Source: Notamacropus eugenii (lineage: Eukaryota > Chordata > Mammalia > Diprotodontia > Macropodidae). From it: a stretch of DNA of 64,000 bases. The stretch is from positions 28,589,712 to 28,653,711 of the forward strand of contig NC_092875.1 in NCBI RefSeq assembly GCF_028372415.1. Direction: 5' to 3'. Both the position numbers and the translations under genes were made by a program. Under the pieces are notes generated by a model that was not told the DNA's origin, did not search any database, and was given only the letters and a program-made list of their open reading frames with translations. Positions 44,561-55,769 of the stretch are shown in pieces; the stretch's first letter is position 1, and each line of letters begins with the position of its first letter.

Positions 44561-44676
44561 CACAGTTGTTTCAGTCACATTCTACTCCTTGTGACCCCAT
44601 TTGAGTTTGGAAAGATTTGCCATTTCCTTCTCGGGCTTTTATAGATGAGGAAACTGAGGCAATAAATGAAATGACT
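44561..44676 (-). repeat. RTE-tailed SINE, partial
   Basis: gttgtttcagtcacattctac to gatgaggaaactgaggcaat; the tRNA-like head is missing. Confidence 0.8.
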
Positions 44677-45049
44677 ACATATATGTATATGACATATACA
44701 TATACAACGTGTAAGCACACACACTCACAAAGGGCTCCTTAGGTTGGTGAAATCTCTGCTGGCTCACCGTCAGCACGACCGTATTTCCAGTTGACTCATT
44801 TTCCTCCCCCTTTTCATCATCAGCTCTTCTCCTGAACAGAGGCCCAGCCTAGTTTCCTTGGAATCTGGTGGTGGTGGGGAACCCTGTGTCCCTTTGGCTC
44901 TACCACCTTTCTCTGGCCTCAGACACTCCAGATGTGAAGGATGGGAGGGGCAGACAGGGCTGGTGATGGACGGGTGGGCACTGTTATCCCTGACTCTCTC
45001 CAGGGACTTTCCCCAGCGTCTGCTTACTTTTTATTTACTTCATCTCTAG
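44677..45049. other. Unique end of TESC intron 6
   Basis: No repeat; GC is higher than elsewhere in the gene. No other exon-like frame is seen. Confidence 0.5.
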
Positions 45050-45097
45050 CAACCGGACCAAGTGTATGAGGGAATCACCTTTGATGACTTCCTAAAG
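45050..45097 (+). CDS. TESC: TESC coding exon 7 (residues 174-189)
   Basis: This is a 16-codon micro-like exon, QPDQVYEGITFDDFLK, the entry of the fourth EF-like motif, which lacks a full set of calcium ligands in this family. Gln replaces the Glu and Asp the Glu I recall from human. Acceptor catctctag, donor AAG|gtgggt. Both edges are phase 0. The exon is short enough to need good flanking signals; the pyrimidine tract upstream (ttttatttacttcatctctag) supplies them. Confidence 0.96.
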
Positions 45098-45474
45098 GTG
45101 GGTGCTACAGGAGGAGAGGAGACCCACGTTCGGGGAACACTAGGGCTCCAAGGAAGGGGGTTCCGAATCAGAACCTGTGGCTGGTATTTCTAGTCTGTGA
45201 TTGTTCTCTCTGCCTTTTGGGGGTGATTGTGGCTATGCGGGGGGTGAGGGTGGGAGGGAGATGCCAAAGCCCTGGGGCTCATGAAGCTGGAACTTCTCAT
45301 TTTTGTCCTCCTGGCTGTCCCTGGTACCATGTCCGACATGGTCAGAGAAGTGACCACTTGAGAAGCTGAAAGTTCTCAGTTCAGAAATGCTCAGCAGCTA
45401 TCTGCACTTCGCATGGGTATCCCCTCTCTTTACAGTTAGGGTCCAATGGGAGAAAAGGGAGCCAGAAAAGATGG

Positions 45475-45575
45475 GAGGAAGAGGAGAGACAGAGAGAAGA
45501 GAGAGTGAGGGTGAAAGACAAAAAGAGAGGGAGAGACAGACCGAGCGAGACAGAGAAGGAGGGAGGGAGAGACAG
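45475..45575 (+). repeat. GA-rich purine tract in intron 7
   Basis: gagagacagagagaagagag-type units for about 100 bp. Confidence 0.92.
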
Positions 45576-45799
45576 AGTCTAAAGGACAGAATACCTAATT
45601 AGAATTCAACTCAACTGAGGTTCCAGCCCCACTCACCTTTCCTGGGCCTCACTGTTTTACTTTGTAAAAACTGAATAGTCTTTCTCTCTTTCCAGGTGTA
45701 TGTAAAGACAAGGAAGGTAGTCATTATGAAAGTGTTCGCTCTATCTCAGGGAAAGAGGAGTTGTAGGTCATTAATTATTAATCACAGAATCCTAAAGCT

Positions 45800-46085
45800 A
45801 GAGCCTCACCTCAACACTTAATAACTTACAGTTAGTGTTGTACTGAAAAGGGAGGCAGGAGACAAATACTGATGAAGTACCTATTACGTTCCAAGTACTA
45901 TCTTTACAAATATCATCTCATTTGATCTTCACAACAATCCTGGGAGGTGGGTTATTATTATCATCCCATTTGACAGGTGAGGAAACTGAGGTAGGTCAAG
46001 GTGAAGTCCCCCAGTTGATTAAGTGTCTGGGACCAGATTTGAACTCAGGTCTTCCTAACTCCAGACCAAGTTCCACCTAAGACTC
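45800..46085 (-). repeat. MIR-type copy in intron 7
   Basis: tacgttccaagtactatctt, caaatatcatctcatttgat, gacaggtgaggaaactgagg, ctcaggtcttcctaactcca. Confidence 0.82.
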
Positions 46086-46348
46086 CTCTAGGTTAGAAAA
46101 GAACATGAACGTCATCCAAATTAATCCCCATGAAAATAGAACAAATTTTCTAACCACCACTCCCCAAGTCAGAGCTATGGTATAGACTGAAGTGACTTAA
46201 TTTCATCACTCCCTTTTTACCTGCTCAGAGATGTTCAGACCCCGATAAGGGTCAGTGATGAAAACATGGAGCAGTCCGCAAGGAGCAAGCGCTAACCTGA
46301 TGGAGTCTTGACAACGTCCTCTAATGGTGTCTTCTCATCCTATTCCAG

Positions 46349-46426
46349 ATCTGGCAGGGGATAGACATAGAAACCAAGATGCACGTCCGCTTCCTCAACA
46401 TGGAGACCATTGCCCTTTGCCATTGA
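46349..46426 (+). CDS. TESC: TESC last coding exon (residues 190-214 and stop)
   Basis: The exon reads [20 protein letters not shown] then IALCH and a TGA stop at 46424-46426, the exact C-terminus of tescalcin (Ile for Met at residue 211 against my memory of human). Acceptor catcctattccag. The C-terminal helix packs in the hydrophobic pocket region used for NHE1 binding in this family. The spliced total of 214 residues equals the usual length, which argues against lost or added codons in the seven exons seen. Confidence 0.97.
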   Translation: MWQGIDIETKMHVRFLNMETIALCH

Positions 46427-46640
46427 CCTCTGCCCGCCTCCTCTGCAAAGGGTGAAGCTGCCAACAGTGCCCTTGAGCAGCTCCTCAAGGCTGTTGGTCC
46501 CAAAGGAATGTGGTGTTTTTGCTACTGACATGTACATGATCCACTAATAATGCACTTCTATTGTTTTCCTATACAGAATGGATGGTGTGTGAGACTTGAC
46601 TTTTTATCTCTAATAAATTAGGTTTTGTTAATGAATGTGG
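46427..46640 (+). other. TESC: TESC 3' untranslated region
   Basis: About 210 nt from the stop to the predicted cleavage point. It is unique sequence without SINEs, in contrast to the flanking intron and gap. The end is set from the AATAAA at 46612 and the GT-rich stretch tgtggtctttgtgtctgttc that follows it from 46635. Confidence 0.75.
46612..46617 (+). terminator. TESC poly(A) signal AATAAA
   Basis: AATAAA lies 186 nt after the TESC stop. A GT-rich downstream element begins some 20 nt later. A second AATAAA at about 46663 lacks a comparable GT-rich follow-up and is a weaker choice. Confidence 0.75.
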
Positions 46641-46659
46641 TCTTTGTGTCTGTTCACAC

Positions 46660-47645
46660 AGTAATAAAATCTAAGAATTGGAAGGATCCTCAAAGGCCAC
46701 TTAGTTCAACCCAGTTTGGCTCATATCTTTCCCCAAAAGGGTCCTGTCAGCTCCCATGCAAGCATTAAGGTTAATAATATGTTGGATAAAGGACTGGTTT
46801 TCTTGAATCTGATGAAATAAAGTGGGGTTGATATTCGAGCTCCTTGACGTTAAGAAAACTTTGCATCTCCTTCCTGAAGGTTTCAAGCAACCCTCTCTTC
46901 TGGTGGACCCCACAATCCCCTGCAACTTAATCATCTTAACTGGGTAATAATGAAGGGAGGTAGCTAGGTAGCTCAGTGGATACAGTGTTGGCCCTGGAGC
47001 CCAGAAGTCTTTGAGTTCAAATCCAGCCTCAGATACGCTCATTAACTATGTGACCACTTAATCCTATTTTCCTGGAGAAGTAAACGGCAAGCTACTCCAG
47101 TATCTTTGCCAAGAAAACACCATGCGAGGTCAGGAAAAGTTAGATATGACTGAAGAGTGGCATCAGTGAAGGGGTAGGTCTAGGTTGCTCCCTAGGACAT
47201 ATGTAAACCCAAGTACGAGATTTTCTTTTATATATCACCTTATTCAATGAACCCCTGGTGTACCTGAGGGTTCCTTAATACTCCAACCCCTCTTTCACTT
47301 TGGGGCTGTACCGATTGGGAGGCCTACAGGTCTCCATCCATCTCCAAGTAAGGCCATCTCCAAGTCGACTCCATTCGACACAGGCCCCTGACTTCCTCTA
47401 AAGACCACATGATCACAGAGATCTCTCTCTAAGCCCACGAGCAGCCCTACCTTCTGAGCACCTGGCTGAATTCCTCTGTTTGTCCTCTGTTCCTGTCACT
47501 CAGAGGGTCCCCATGTGAGTCATTGGTAGCTTAGCAATACAAAAAGGCTTGGTGGGGGGTACTTTATTCCAGGGGGGTGGCTGCCCCTTTCCACATGGGC
47601 TACAGGTATTTACTAAACTTTTCCCACTGTTGTGCCCTGTCGATA
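46660..47645. repeat. RTE-tailed SINE in the gap, with unique flanks
   Basis: 46680-46700 is a short SINE end; 46953-47167 (+) runs from ggaggtagctaggtagctca to atatgactgaagag. 47170-47640 shows no feature. Confidence 0.7.
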
Positions 47646-48260
47646 TAATCAATCAGTTAATATTTTTTATTAAGTGTCTACTATATGGCAGGTAATCATT
47701 AAGGATACAATAAGAGGCAAAAGACAGTCCCGGGCCTCAAGGAGCTTGTGATCTAATGAAAGTAGCTAATTTTCCATTTCTCTGGCACTAACTGTGCCCT
47801 GTGGACAGAGTGCTGGGCCTGGAGTCAGGAAGACTCAAATCCAACCTCGGATACTTACTAGTTGTGTGACCCTGGACAAGTCACTTCACCTTGTTGGTCT
47901 TAGTTTCCTCATCTGTTAAATGAGCTGGAAAAGGAAATGGCAAACCACTCCAGGATCTTCACCAAGTAAACCCCAATTGGGGTCATGGAGAGTCAGACAT
48001 GACTGAAAACAACTCCAGGCACAGGGATCCCTGTGAGTGGGCCAATAAGTGAATGGGCTTTTCCTGGGTTCTTTCAGCCTTAAGTGACTGCTGAGGTCAC
48101 AGCTAGAGAACTGATGATGTGGATGGAATGGGCCTACGATTCCAGGCCTGTTTCTGAATCACCTTGAATGTGTCCCTTCCCTCTCCCCAGGCCTTGATTC
48201 CACCTCCATGAAAAGAGAGAGTTGGATTAAATGATCTTTAAGTATGCTTTCAGCTTTGAC
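47645..48260 (+). repeat. Old repeat and two + SINEs
   Basis: 47650-47760 has aagtgtctactatatggcagg and gacagtcccgggcctcaaggag. 47797-48012 is an RTE-tailed SINE (ggcctggagtcaggaagactc ... gtcagacatgactgaaaac). 48130-48255 is a worn + SINE. Confidence 0.8.
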
Positions 48261-48845
48261 CCTTGGGAGATTGTACCACTGACATTTCCTTTACTTCCTC
48301 CATCTTGTTTCCATGTCCTTCCCACACATGGCTTGTCTCCTCATTTATCCTTGTGGGCTAGGCAGATGCTACATCCCGGACTTTAGCTCTCTAGTGTTTC
48401 AGGCCCACCTGGTCCTGGGCAACTCCACGGTTCTGGTTCAGGGTGACAGATCACTGCCTCAGGCATTACTGCAAGGGAGGTGTTTCTGTACACTGGGCTC
48501 ACCAAATCACCTCTCCAGAGGGGGCCAGGAAGCCACACTGGCCCCTGTGTGGGGCTGTAGGTGGGAAGAGGCTGCTCAGTGCCTAGGGGAGCTTCTGGCC
48601 CAGGCAGCAAAAGAGCCAGGACAGATATTAATTGTCTCTTCTACGAGCACTGATGTTCTACAATATTCCCACTGTCGCTGGCAGGTGGCAGTTTCCTTGA
48701 TGTGATATTTCTCATTATCAGAACTCAACCATAAAATATATCTCCTCTCAGTCTGACAAAGTCCCTTTTGAGGAGAGCAGTTTTTCTTCAGTTGGGGGGA
48801 AAGGGGAGAGAATAAGCATTTATCAAGTACCAGGCAAGAGGGTTG
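48260..48845. other. Unique gap segment with a 130-codon open frame
   Basis: The + frame 48313-48705 is open over 130 codons, but it has no recognisable domain and no promoter-like or poly(A) setting. I treat it as chance. Confidence 0.35.
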
Positions 48846-48847
48846 CT

Positions 48848-49480
48848 AGGTGTTGGTGTGCCTAGAGCACTGGGATTGGTATCAGGAAGACTCATCTTCC
48901 TGAGTTCAAATATGGCCTCGGACACTTACTGGGCAAGTCACTTCACCCTGTTGGTCTCAGTTTCCTCATTTGTAAAATGAGCAGAAGAAGGAAATGGTAA
49001 ACCACTCCAGTGTCTTTGCCATGAAAACCTCAAATGGGGTCACTAAGGGCTGGATACAACTGAAAAAGATGAACAAAAACGTGCCAGGCACTATACCATG
49101 TTTTACAAATATTATTACAGTCAAACCTCACAACTTTGCAGTTATTATCCACATTTTACAGATGAGGAAACTGAGGCAGACAGAGGTTAAGTGACTTGCC
49201 CAAGGTCAAGTGGCTAGTATCTGAAGCTAGATTTGAACGTAGGTTTTCCTGACTCTAGGCTGGGGAACCTTTATCCATTGGACTTAGTATTTACATAGAA
49301 AAGGATTTCCAAGGCACTTTACATATGCTATCTCATTTGATCCTCACAACCACCCTGGGAGGGAAGTGCTATTATTATCCCCATTTTACAGATGAGGAAA
49401 CTGAGGAAGACAGTGGTTAAATGACTTGTCCAGGTTCACACAGCAGAATATGAACTCAAGCTAGCACTCTAGTGCCTACA
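48848..49480. repeat. RTE-tailed SINE (+) and two MIR copies (-)
   Basis: 48848-49080 (+, ggattggtatcaggaagact ... aaaagatgaacaaaaac), 49085-49280 and 49285-49480 (- MIR, the second with catatgctatctcatttgat and acagatgaggaaactgagga). Confidence 0.85.
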
Positions 49481-51405
49481 CCACCAGCAGATTTCCAGTG
49501 CTCCCTAGACCAGTTCCCTGCTACATCTCACAGAAGCATCTCATTCCAAAGAAACCCCTTTGGTGATTTATTCTAGAGCTCACTTACACTCTCAGAAACT
49601 TTTTTCTGTTGTAGGATTAACAAAATTCAGAAATAAATGATGTTTCAAGCCTTGGAAATGGGACTGGGAGGCCACATTCTCATATGTAACCAGGAGGCTG
49701 AAAGCAGGTAGGAACACCTTGGACGGGTGTTGAGCAGCACCTGATTGACTTGGTCTCATCTCAGGCGACCCAAAGCTGCCAGGAAGCTCCGTGATCTCCC
49801 CCTTCTTGTCTTTAGAAAGCCTAGGGTTTGCAAAGCACTTTCATCACAACCACCCAGTATATATTCACATGCTATTTTTTTTTTCCATTTTGTAGAGAAA
49901 AAAATGAAGCTTTGAGGTATTCACTTGCCCATGGTCTTGTGGTCAGCAACTTTCAGAACTCAGCAAACACTAACCATTTTAAAATGCGTGAACCTCTTTT
50001 TCACGTGTCGCTCTTCTTCATCCAGACAAGACCCTCTGGTTGAGAGGCCACCAGGGACCTAATTGATCTCTACTGTTGCCTATCAGCTTGATTCCAGTCC
50101 CTAATTAATAGAGAGAAGTCATATAAACAACCAGTAGGATTAGCTAGGGTAGGTTGCTCAGATGGCATCAGCTGCTAAGAAACTCCCACCATCTCAGGAG
50201 CTGCCCTCAAATCCTTTCCCCAAACTACCCTGGCTTCCTGATCACAGATGGAGGAATTCACTGGAGCTCCCCCAGTTCTGCACTGATGGTGTATAGTATA
50301 ACTATGGTCTCTATCCTTCCCTGGTCCACCCTTTTGATGGAATTCCTATTTCCTGACTTAAGACTTTGTTTCCCACTCATCCTTCCCCTTCCTGGCTAGG
50401 CTTAAGGAAATGCTTCACATATCATAAGTCTATGCATCCTAAAGATATTACTCCTTGCTCATGATTTAAAGCCCAGCCTAATCTCTTTGGGGCCCTGGGC
50501 CAGCGGTAGTTTGCATGGTTAATTAGGGTAAGATTGATTCATACAGAGTTTTGTTCATGTGCTCAAAGCATGATAGGATTTTCAGAATCACCAAATGACC
50601 TTGGCCCAGGGGATGTCTTCAGATTGGCCAGAGTAAGTGTTCATTGCCACTGGAACATGTGCTGGGAAATTTTCTTGTGTTCTTTTCCTTTCCTCCTGGT
50701 GAGATCATGTGGATACTTGGGAAGTCATTAGAGTTGCCTATTAGTTTGTAGCAAATTGGCTACCCAAAAAGGGAAGGTTAATTTTGGTGGGGGTTCCCTA
50801 TGGTCTAGTTGTGCTGCTGTGTTTTGATTAATAAATAAGCTATAGGTCATCGCTCCAGGTACTGTTTCAGAAAGGCTTCGACCATCTGTTGGCCAGTCTG
50901 TGCAGGCCAGGCTAAAAAGATGAGTCTGAAATGGATTTCGTTAACAACTTTGTCCCTCTTTGTGCTTCATTAGCCAAAAGGGCCTGATGAGCATGGGGGA
51001 ATGTTGGATTTATAGCACAGAAACTGAGGCTAGCAGGATGATCAAACCCAGCCCCTGCCCAGGGAACAGAGCTGAAAGATGGCAGATGTTACATTCATTC
51101 TGAAGCACACATCAAGCCAAAAGACGGACCTGACATTTGTTTTTTACCCATTTCCCATCAAATATACATGGGGCACCGAGTCACTGTCACTACAGGGAAA
51201 TAGATAAAAGAAAACATTAGATTAAATACTGGAAGGAACGTGAGCAGTCCTTTCAGAGCTCCCAAGTGAAGAAGGCAGTGGACAGGTAATTAGTGCGCAC
51301 ATGGGTTAGGTTCCCCACATGGGGGCTACCCTCTGGACCCCTCCACTCTCTTCCCCCTCACCTGCTTGGAGGCTGTTGAAAACAATGAGTTCATTTCTAT
51401 ACCTC
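49480..51405. other. Repeat-poor gap segment
   Basis: Nearly 2 kb with only one worn MIR (49820-49960). No gene-like frame, no promoter-like island. Several words (50130-50900) look unique. Confidence 0.5.
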
Positions 51406-51409
51406 CAGA

Positions 51410-51474
51410 AGAGGAAGCATAATGTAGTAAACATTGGATTTCTGAGTCTGTTGGAGTCGGGGTCAAATCGTACC
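51410..51474 (+). repeat. CORE-SINE, 5' half, split by L1
   Basis: The stretch reads like the SINE head (gtagtaaacattggatttctgagt...gtcaaatc) and breaks off in the 'caaatcctgcc' box where the L1 begins. Its other half resumes at 52916. Confidence 0.75.
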
Positions 51475-52915
51475 GAGGAAAGAGTAAAGGAAGGTAGCCT
51501 AGAAGTACCAGCTCTCAAACTCTATTATAAAGCGATAATCATCAAAACAATCTGGTGGCCAATCGATGGAATAGATTAGGTACAAAATACACAGCAGCAA
51601 ATGACCATGGTGACCTAGTGCTTCAGCAACACAAAGTTCCAAACAATCATGGAAAGAATTCACTATTTGACAAAAACAGCTGGAAAACTAGAAAGCAGTC
51701 TGGCAGAAATAAGGCACAGACCAATACCTCACACTATAGACCAAGAAGAAGTCAAACTGGGTTCTTGATTCAGATATGATGGGGGATATCATAAGCAAAT
51801 TAGGGAGCATGGAAAAAATTACCTATAAGGAAAGAGTTTATGACTAAATGAGATAGAGAGGATCAGAAGAGGTAAGATGGATAATTTGGATTACATCAAA
51901 TTACACAAGGAAGCAGGAAACTAGGGGAAAATTGTACAGCAAGTTTTTCAAATAAAGGTCTTCTTTCTTCAACATGTAGGGAATTGAGCCAAATTTATAA
52001 AGATAAGAACCCATTTCCCAACAGATAAATGGTCAAAAGATAGGAAAGGGCAGTTTTCAGAAGAAGAAATCAACGTTATCTATAGTCATATAGAAATACT
52101 CTAAATCCCTATAGAGAAATACAAATTAAAACAACTCTATCTATCTATCTATCTATCTCTCTGTCTATCAGATTGGCTAACATGAGAGAAAGGAAAAATG
52201 ACAAATGCGGAAGAGGATGTGGAAAAATTGGGACACTAATGCATTGTTGGTGTTGTGAACTGGTCCAATTTGTGGAGAACAATTTGAACTATGTCCAACA
52301 GCCTATAAAAGTGTGCATAGCCTTTGACCCAGCAATATCACTGCTACTAGGTCTGTACCCCAAAAAGATCACAGAAAAAAAGACCCATGTGTACAAAAAT
52401 ATTTATAGCAGTTCTTTTTGTGGTGGCAAAGAATTGGAAACTGAAGGGAATGGGGAATGACCAAACAAGCTGTGGTATATGATTGTGATGGAGTACTATG
52501 TGCTATAAGAAATGAAGAAGAGGCAGATTTCAGACAAACCTGAGAAGACTTTATATGAGCCGATGGAAAGTGAAGTGATCAGAACCAGAACCTTGTACAC
52601 AGCAACAGTATTGGAACGATAATCAATCATGAAAGACTTAACTGCTCTGATCAATACAATGCTCCCTCACAATTCCTAAGAACTCATGATGAAAAAATGT
52701 CATCCGGAGAGAGAACCGATGAACTGAGTACAGACTGAAGCATATTTTTTTCACTTTTTTTTGTCAACATGCGTATTGTGGAAATGCTTTGCATGACTTC
52801 ATGTGTATGACTGAAGATATACTGTTTGCCTTCCCAACGGGTGGGTTCGGAGCTGGAGGAAGGGAAGAAATTTTGAACTGAAAATTAAAATTAAAAAAAA
52901 ATTTTAAAAACGAAA
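51475..52915 (+). mobile_element. L1 LINE, 3' fragment (end of ORF2 and 3' tail)
   Basis: The fragment encodes, in broken frames, the C-terminal part of L1 ORF2: LYYKAIIIKTIW near 51515-51550, the zinc-knuckle-like region RGCGKIGTLMHCWC..CELV near 52215-52265, and DPAISLL.GLYPK near 52329-52365, matching the known L1 order (CWRGCG.IGTLLHCWW, DPAIPLLGIYPK). It ends with a short untranslated tail and an A-rich run (52880-52910). It is 5'-truncated and carries many stops and shifts, so it is dead. It is flanked by an 11-bp near-perfect target duplication (51464-51474 and 52916-52926) lying inside a SINE. A (CTAT)n stretch replaces a short part near 52137. Confidence 0.9.
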
Positions 52916-53115
52916 CAAATCCTACCACTGATGTTTGCTAGCTATGTGGGCAAATCTCTTAATCTCTCCTGAGTCAGTTTCCTCTTCTGTAAAATGGGAA
53001 TAACACCTGTAGCATCTACTTCACAGGGCTGTGAGGCTCAAATAAGAGCATTACCTACAATAGCAGGTGAAAAAAACTGCAAATCTTAAAGCATTGTATA
53101 AGTTATTATTATTAT
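52916..53115 (+). repeat. CORE-SINE, 3' half, split by L1, ending in TAG repeat
   Basis: It resumes at caaatcctacc and continues with the usual gctagctatgtgggcaaat, cagtttcctcttctgtaaaa and a tail like 'aagcattgtataagttattatt'. The ATT/TAG microsatellite that follows has probably grown from the SINE's tail. Confidence 0.8.
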
Positions 53116-53129
53116 TAGTAGTAGTAGTG

Positions 53130-53181
<52 letters not shown>

Positions 53182-53222
53182 TAGTAGTAGTAGTAGTGGT
53201 AGCAGTAATGTTTGTAGTAGTA
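53116..53222 (+). repeat. (TAG)n microsatellite
   Basis: About 35 units of TAG with some TGG units. It opens a long valine-rich frame on the + strand that is only a by-product of the repeat. Confidence 0.95.
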
Positions 53223-54950
53223 TGTGTGTCACATCACTGGAGACAACCAGCAAAGGAGTCCTACAATTTGAAACAAATAAATTAAATTGCTGTACTTATA
53301 AAAGGAGGATGTATAAGAGGAGACTGCAGAGGGAAACCTGATAAGAGGAACTCAGGGGTAACGTTTTACAGTAGCTTTAGAACATAAATTATAAATAAAG
53401 GAGCTAATGCTATAATGAGTGACTTCCAGTCTGGGCTATTTGCTGCCCTTTAAGAAAAGAATGTCTGCCAGCCATGAACAAAATGCTCTTTTTTTCCCCT
53501 GGCCCAGCTGGGATTCAGAAGATCCTTTTCTTTCTTTAAAACAGGAAGACAGGTCTGCCTTTGACTTGACCCTTCTTTTAGCAGCGGAATCAATCCTTAC
53601 CTGCACTACAGTTAATAAGTGGGAATGTGAACCATCTCCCCTCTACATCTCCCCCCGTCCCTTGCAGTGCTGGGAGCAGCACAATGTGACTTAACTAGGC
53701 TTTGGGGGAGTTAAAAATACAAGCTGCTTTGGCAAGGGTTTTGCAGAACACCTGCCTCCCAGGCTGTCCTCCCACTCGGTGACCTTGGGGAGGAAAGAAC
53801 AGTCAAGTGGGAGGGAATTAGCATCTTTCTCTGGTAGCTTTCCCAAGCATCAATACCATCTTTTCTCCTTGGTTCCAAACAAGTCAGTTTAAGAACCTGA
53901 TAGAGATGCTGGCCCAGGTGCAGAGTCAGATCAAACGAGCTGCAGGAGGCTCAATGCTGGAGGGCGGGGCCGAGTTGTGGACCAGGCACTTAGCATTTTA
54001 GTTTGTTAAGCAAGGCAGCAAAGGGATGAAGTAGTCTCTTGAGAAGATGTCTATGAGGATGACTGAAGAGCTGGGTAGAAGGAAACACACTCTGTTGGGG
54101 AGATCTAGACAATGTGGGTTGTGTGACCTTGGGCAATCCCTCTGGCCTCACGTTCTTTGGGAAAGATGGATGGATGTCCTGAAAATAAGTACCTCTAGTA
54201 CTTCTGAGTCATGTGATAAGCTGTGAGACCTGGAACAAGTGGCTTTACTCCCGATCCTAGGTCTTCTTCATCTGTACAATGAGTGGTGCCTGCAGGGAGC
54301 TGTGGCAGAGGACACGGGTCGAGGCTGCCACCTCCTACAGAATGAATGCAACGGTACCAAGGATGTGGACGACTGATCCTGTGGGTCTTTGCTTCGAAAG
54401 CAAAAATGTTCCTTGGTATCAGATGAGAGTAGGGGCCAATGAGACCATCTGGACATTTGCTTTTGGAAAGAGAATAAATAGAATAGAAGACACCATCCCA
54501 GCCACTTCAAGTTTCAAATAGGGCCCTGTCCAGAGATGTCAGGATTCCTAGGGTCCCCACCTGGCCTCTAGCACAACGTAGTCCGCAAGGCTGCCTGCCA
54601 GGGGGCCAGCCCCTCTCTGGCCATGGTGAAGATATATGCCTGGCTCCTGATGGCTAGGACAAGGAAGTAACCCAGACGGCCATGGGGCCAACTGAGAGGA
54701 TGACCAGTCAGACCAGTTGAAAAGCCTCTGGTCCCAAGAACTGAGGCATGGTTTTTAGTCTGTTAACACAAGAAATGACTTTCTTCACCTGTAGCCTCCA
54801 AAACATAGGCTAAAGGGACAACCCTGGAAATGTCTTAAGTATTCCCTTCCAGAAAAGGCAAGATTTTCCATCCCAAGTAATAGCAGATTCTTCTGTTGGT
54901 CAGGTGGTCTTTTGAAAGTAGTTTAGGTTCATAGGACTTATTTGTGAAAG
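53223..54950. other. Gap segment with one SINE
   Basis: 54110-54280 is a worn + SINE (acctggaacaagtggcttta). The rest is unlabelled; the two opposed 80-codon frames at 54268-54521 have no recognisable content. Confidence 0.45.
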
Positions 54951-54954
54951 GAAT

Positions 54955-55150
54955 CATAGAAATAACAGGATCACAGAAGTAGAGCTACAAAGGACCTTAC
55001 AGGTCACTCCAAAGGCTTCATTTTATGGAGAAGGACACTGAGACTCAGAGGAATCAAGTGATTTGCCCAAGGTCACAAGGACAGTAACTGGTAGGTGCAG
55101 GACCCAAACCCAGCTGTTCTGACCCCAAGGTCAAGGGGCCTTTCCACTCT
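54955..55150 (-). repeat. CORE-SINE
   Basis: gatcacagaagtagagctac, actgagactcagaggaatca, tttgcccaaggtcacaagga, and head cctttccactctatt. Confidence 0.8.
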
Positions 55151-55765
55151 ATTAATGCCATCTTTTAAAAAACAAACAAAAAACCCCCTCTATAGCCTAT
55201 GTCCCATTAGCTCTGATAAATCTTTCCTCAGAGAGTGCCTATGTTTATAGCCTTCTATAACTAAATACTGCATGTGGCATGATCCTTCCATTACGAGCTG
55301 AAGGGTAACCATGAAAATTAAGTTTTAATGAGCAGAACTGCTTGAGGTTTTCGGTAGCCAGAATCTGAAAGGGCTGAGCTCATCAGAAAGATTTATAGAC
55401 TAAGGCTAAACATGAGAAACCAGGGATGTGCCTGCCAACCCTTAGGTTTCAGAAGTTTTCCAAAGGTGAATAAAAGGGATGAGGGGAGGAAGGCCTGAAG
55501 ATGAGGGAGGAAAGGGAGGGGAAGCCAGGATTTCCAAAGCAGCCAGGCAAATGCTGAATTATGGAGGAAGGGATCCAAGGATCGTCAGCAAAGAACACAG
55601 TGGCTCCTTCCCTGCTGGGCAAGTGGATGACTGAAAACCCTGGCAGAGGGTGGTTGTTTGAAACACAATTTTGGCCTCACTAGGCTATGCATCTAGGACT
55701 CCATCTCAAAGCCAGTGGTGCCTCATTGCCAGAGATTTTGAAAAAGTGGAAGATGTGTCATAGAG
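55150..55765. other. Repeat-free end of the gap
   Basis: No repeat or gene-like feature; it may include downstream flank of FBXW8. Confidence 0.45.
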
Positions 55766-55769
55766 AATA

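Larger units (their letters stand above)
1..46640 (+). other. TESC: TESC gene (tescalcin/CHP3), exon 2 to poly(A) site; exon 1 outside window
   Basis: Seven exons encode residues 20-214 of tescalcin in one unbroken spliced frame. Exon sizes are 70, 81, 140, 62, 108, 48 and 78 nt (587 nt with the stop). The mammalian protein is 214 residues, so exactly 58 coding nt are missing, matching a first exon that ends after the first base of Phe20. That exon, with the N-myristoylation start, was looked for in bases 1-17750 and not found, so the gene begins before the window. Introns 2 to 7 are 9525, 8127, 4216, 96, 4871 and 1251 nt. Tescalcin is a calcineurin-B-like EF-hand protein that binds the tail of the Na+/H+ exchanger NHE1, can inhibit calcineurin, and acts in megakaryocyte differentiation (family knowledge). 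Confidence 0.96.

Noticed and set aside
48313-48705. 130-codon + frame in the gap
   Set aside because: No recognisable domain, no splice or poly(A) setting; length is within what chance gives in 64 kb at this GC.
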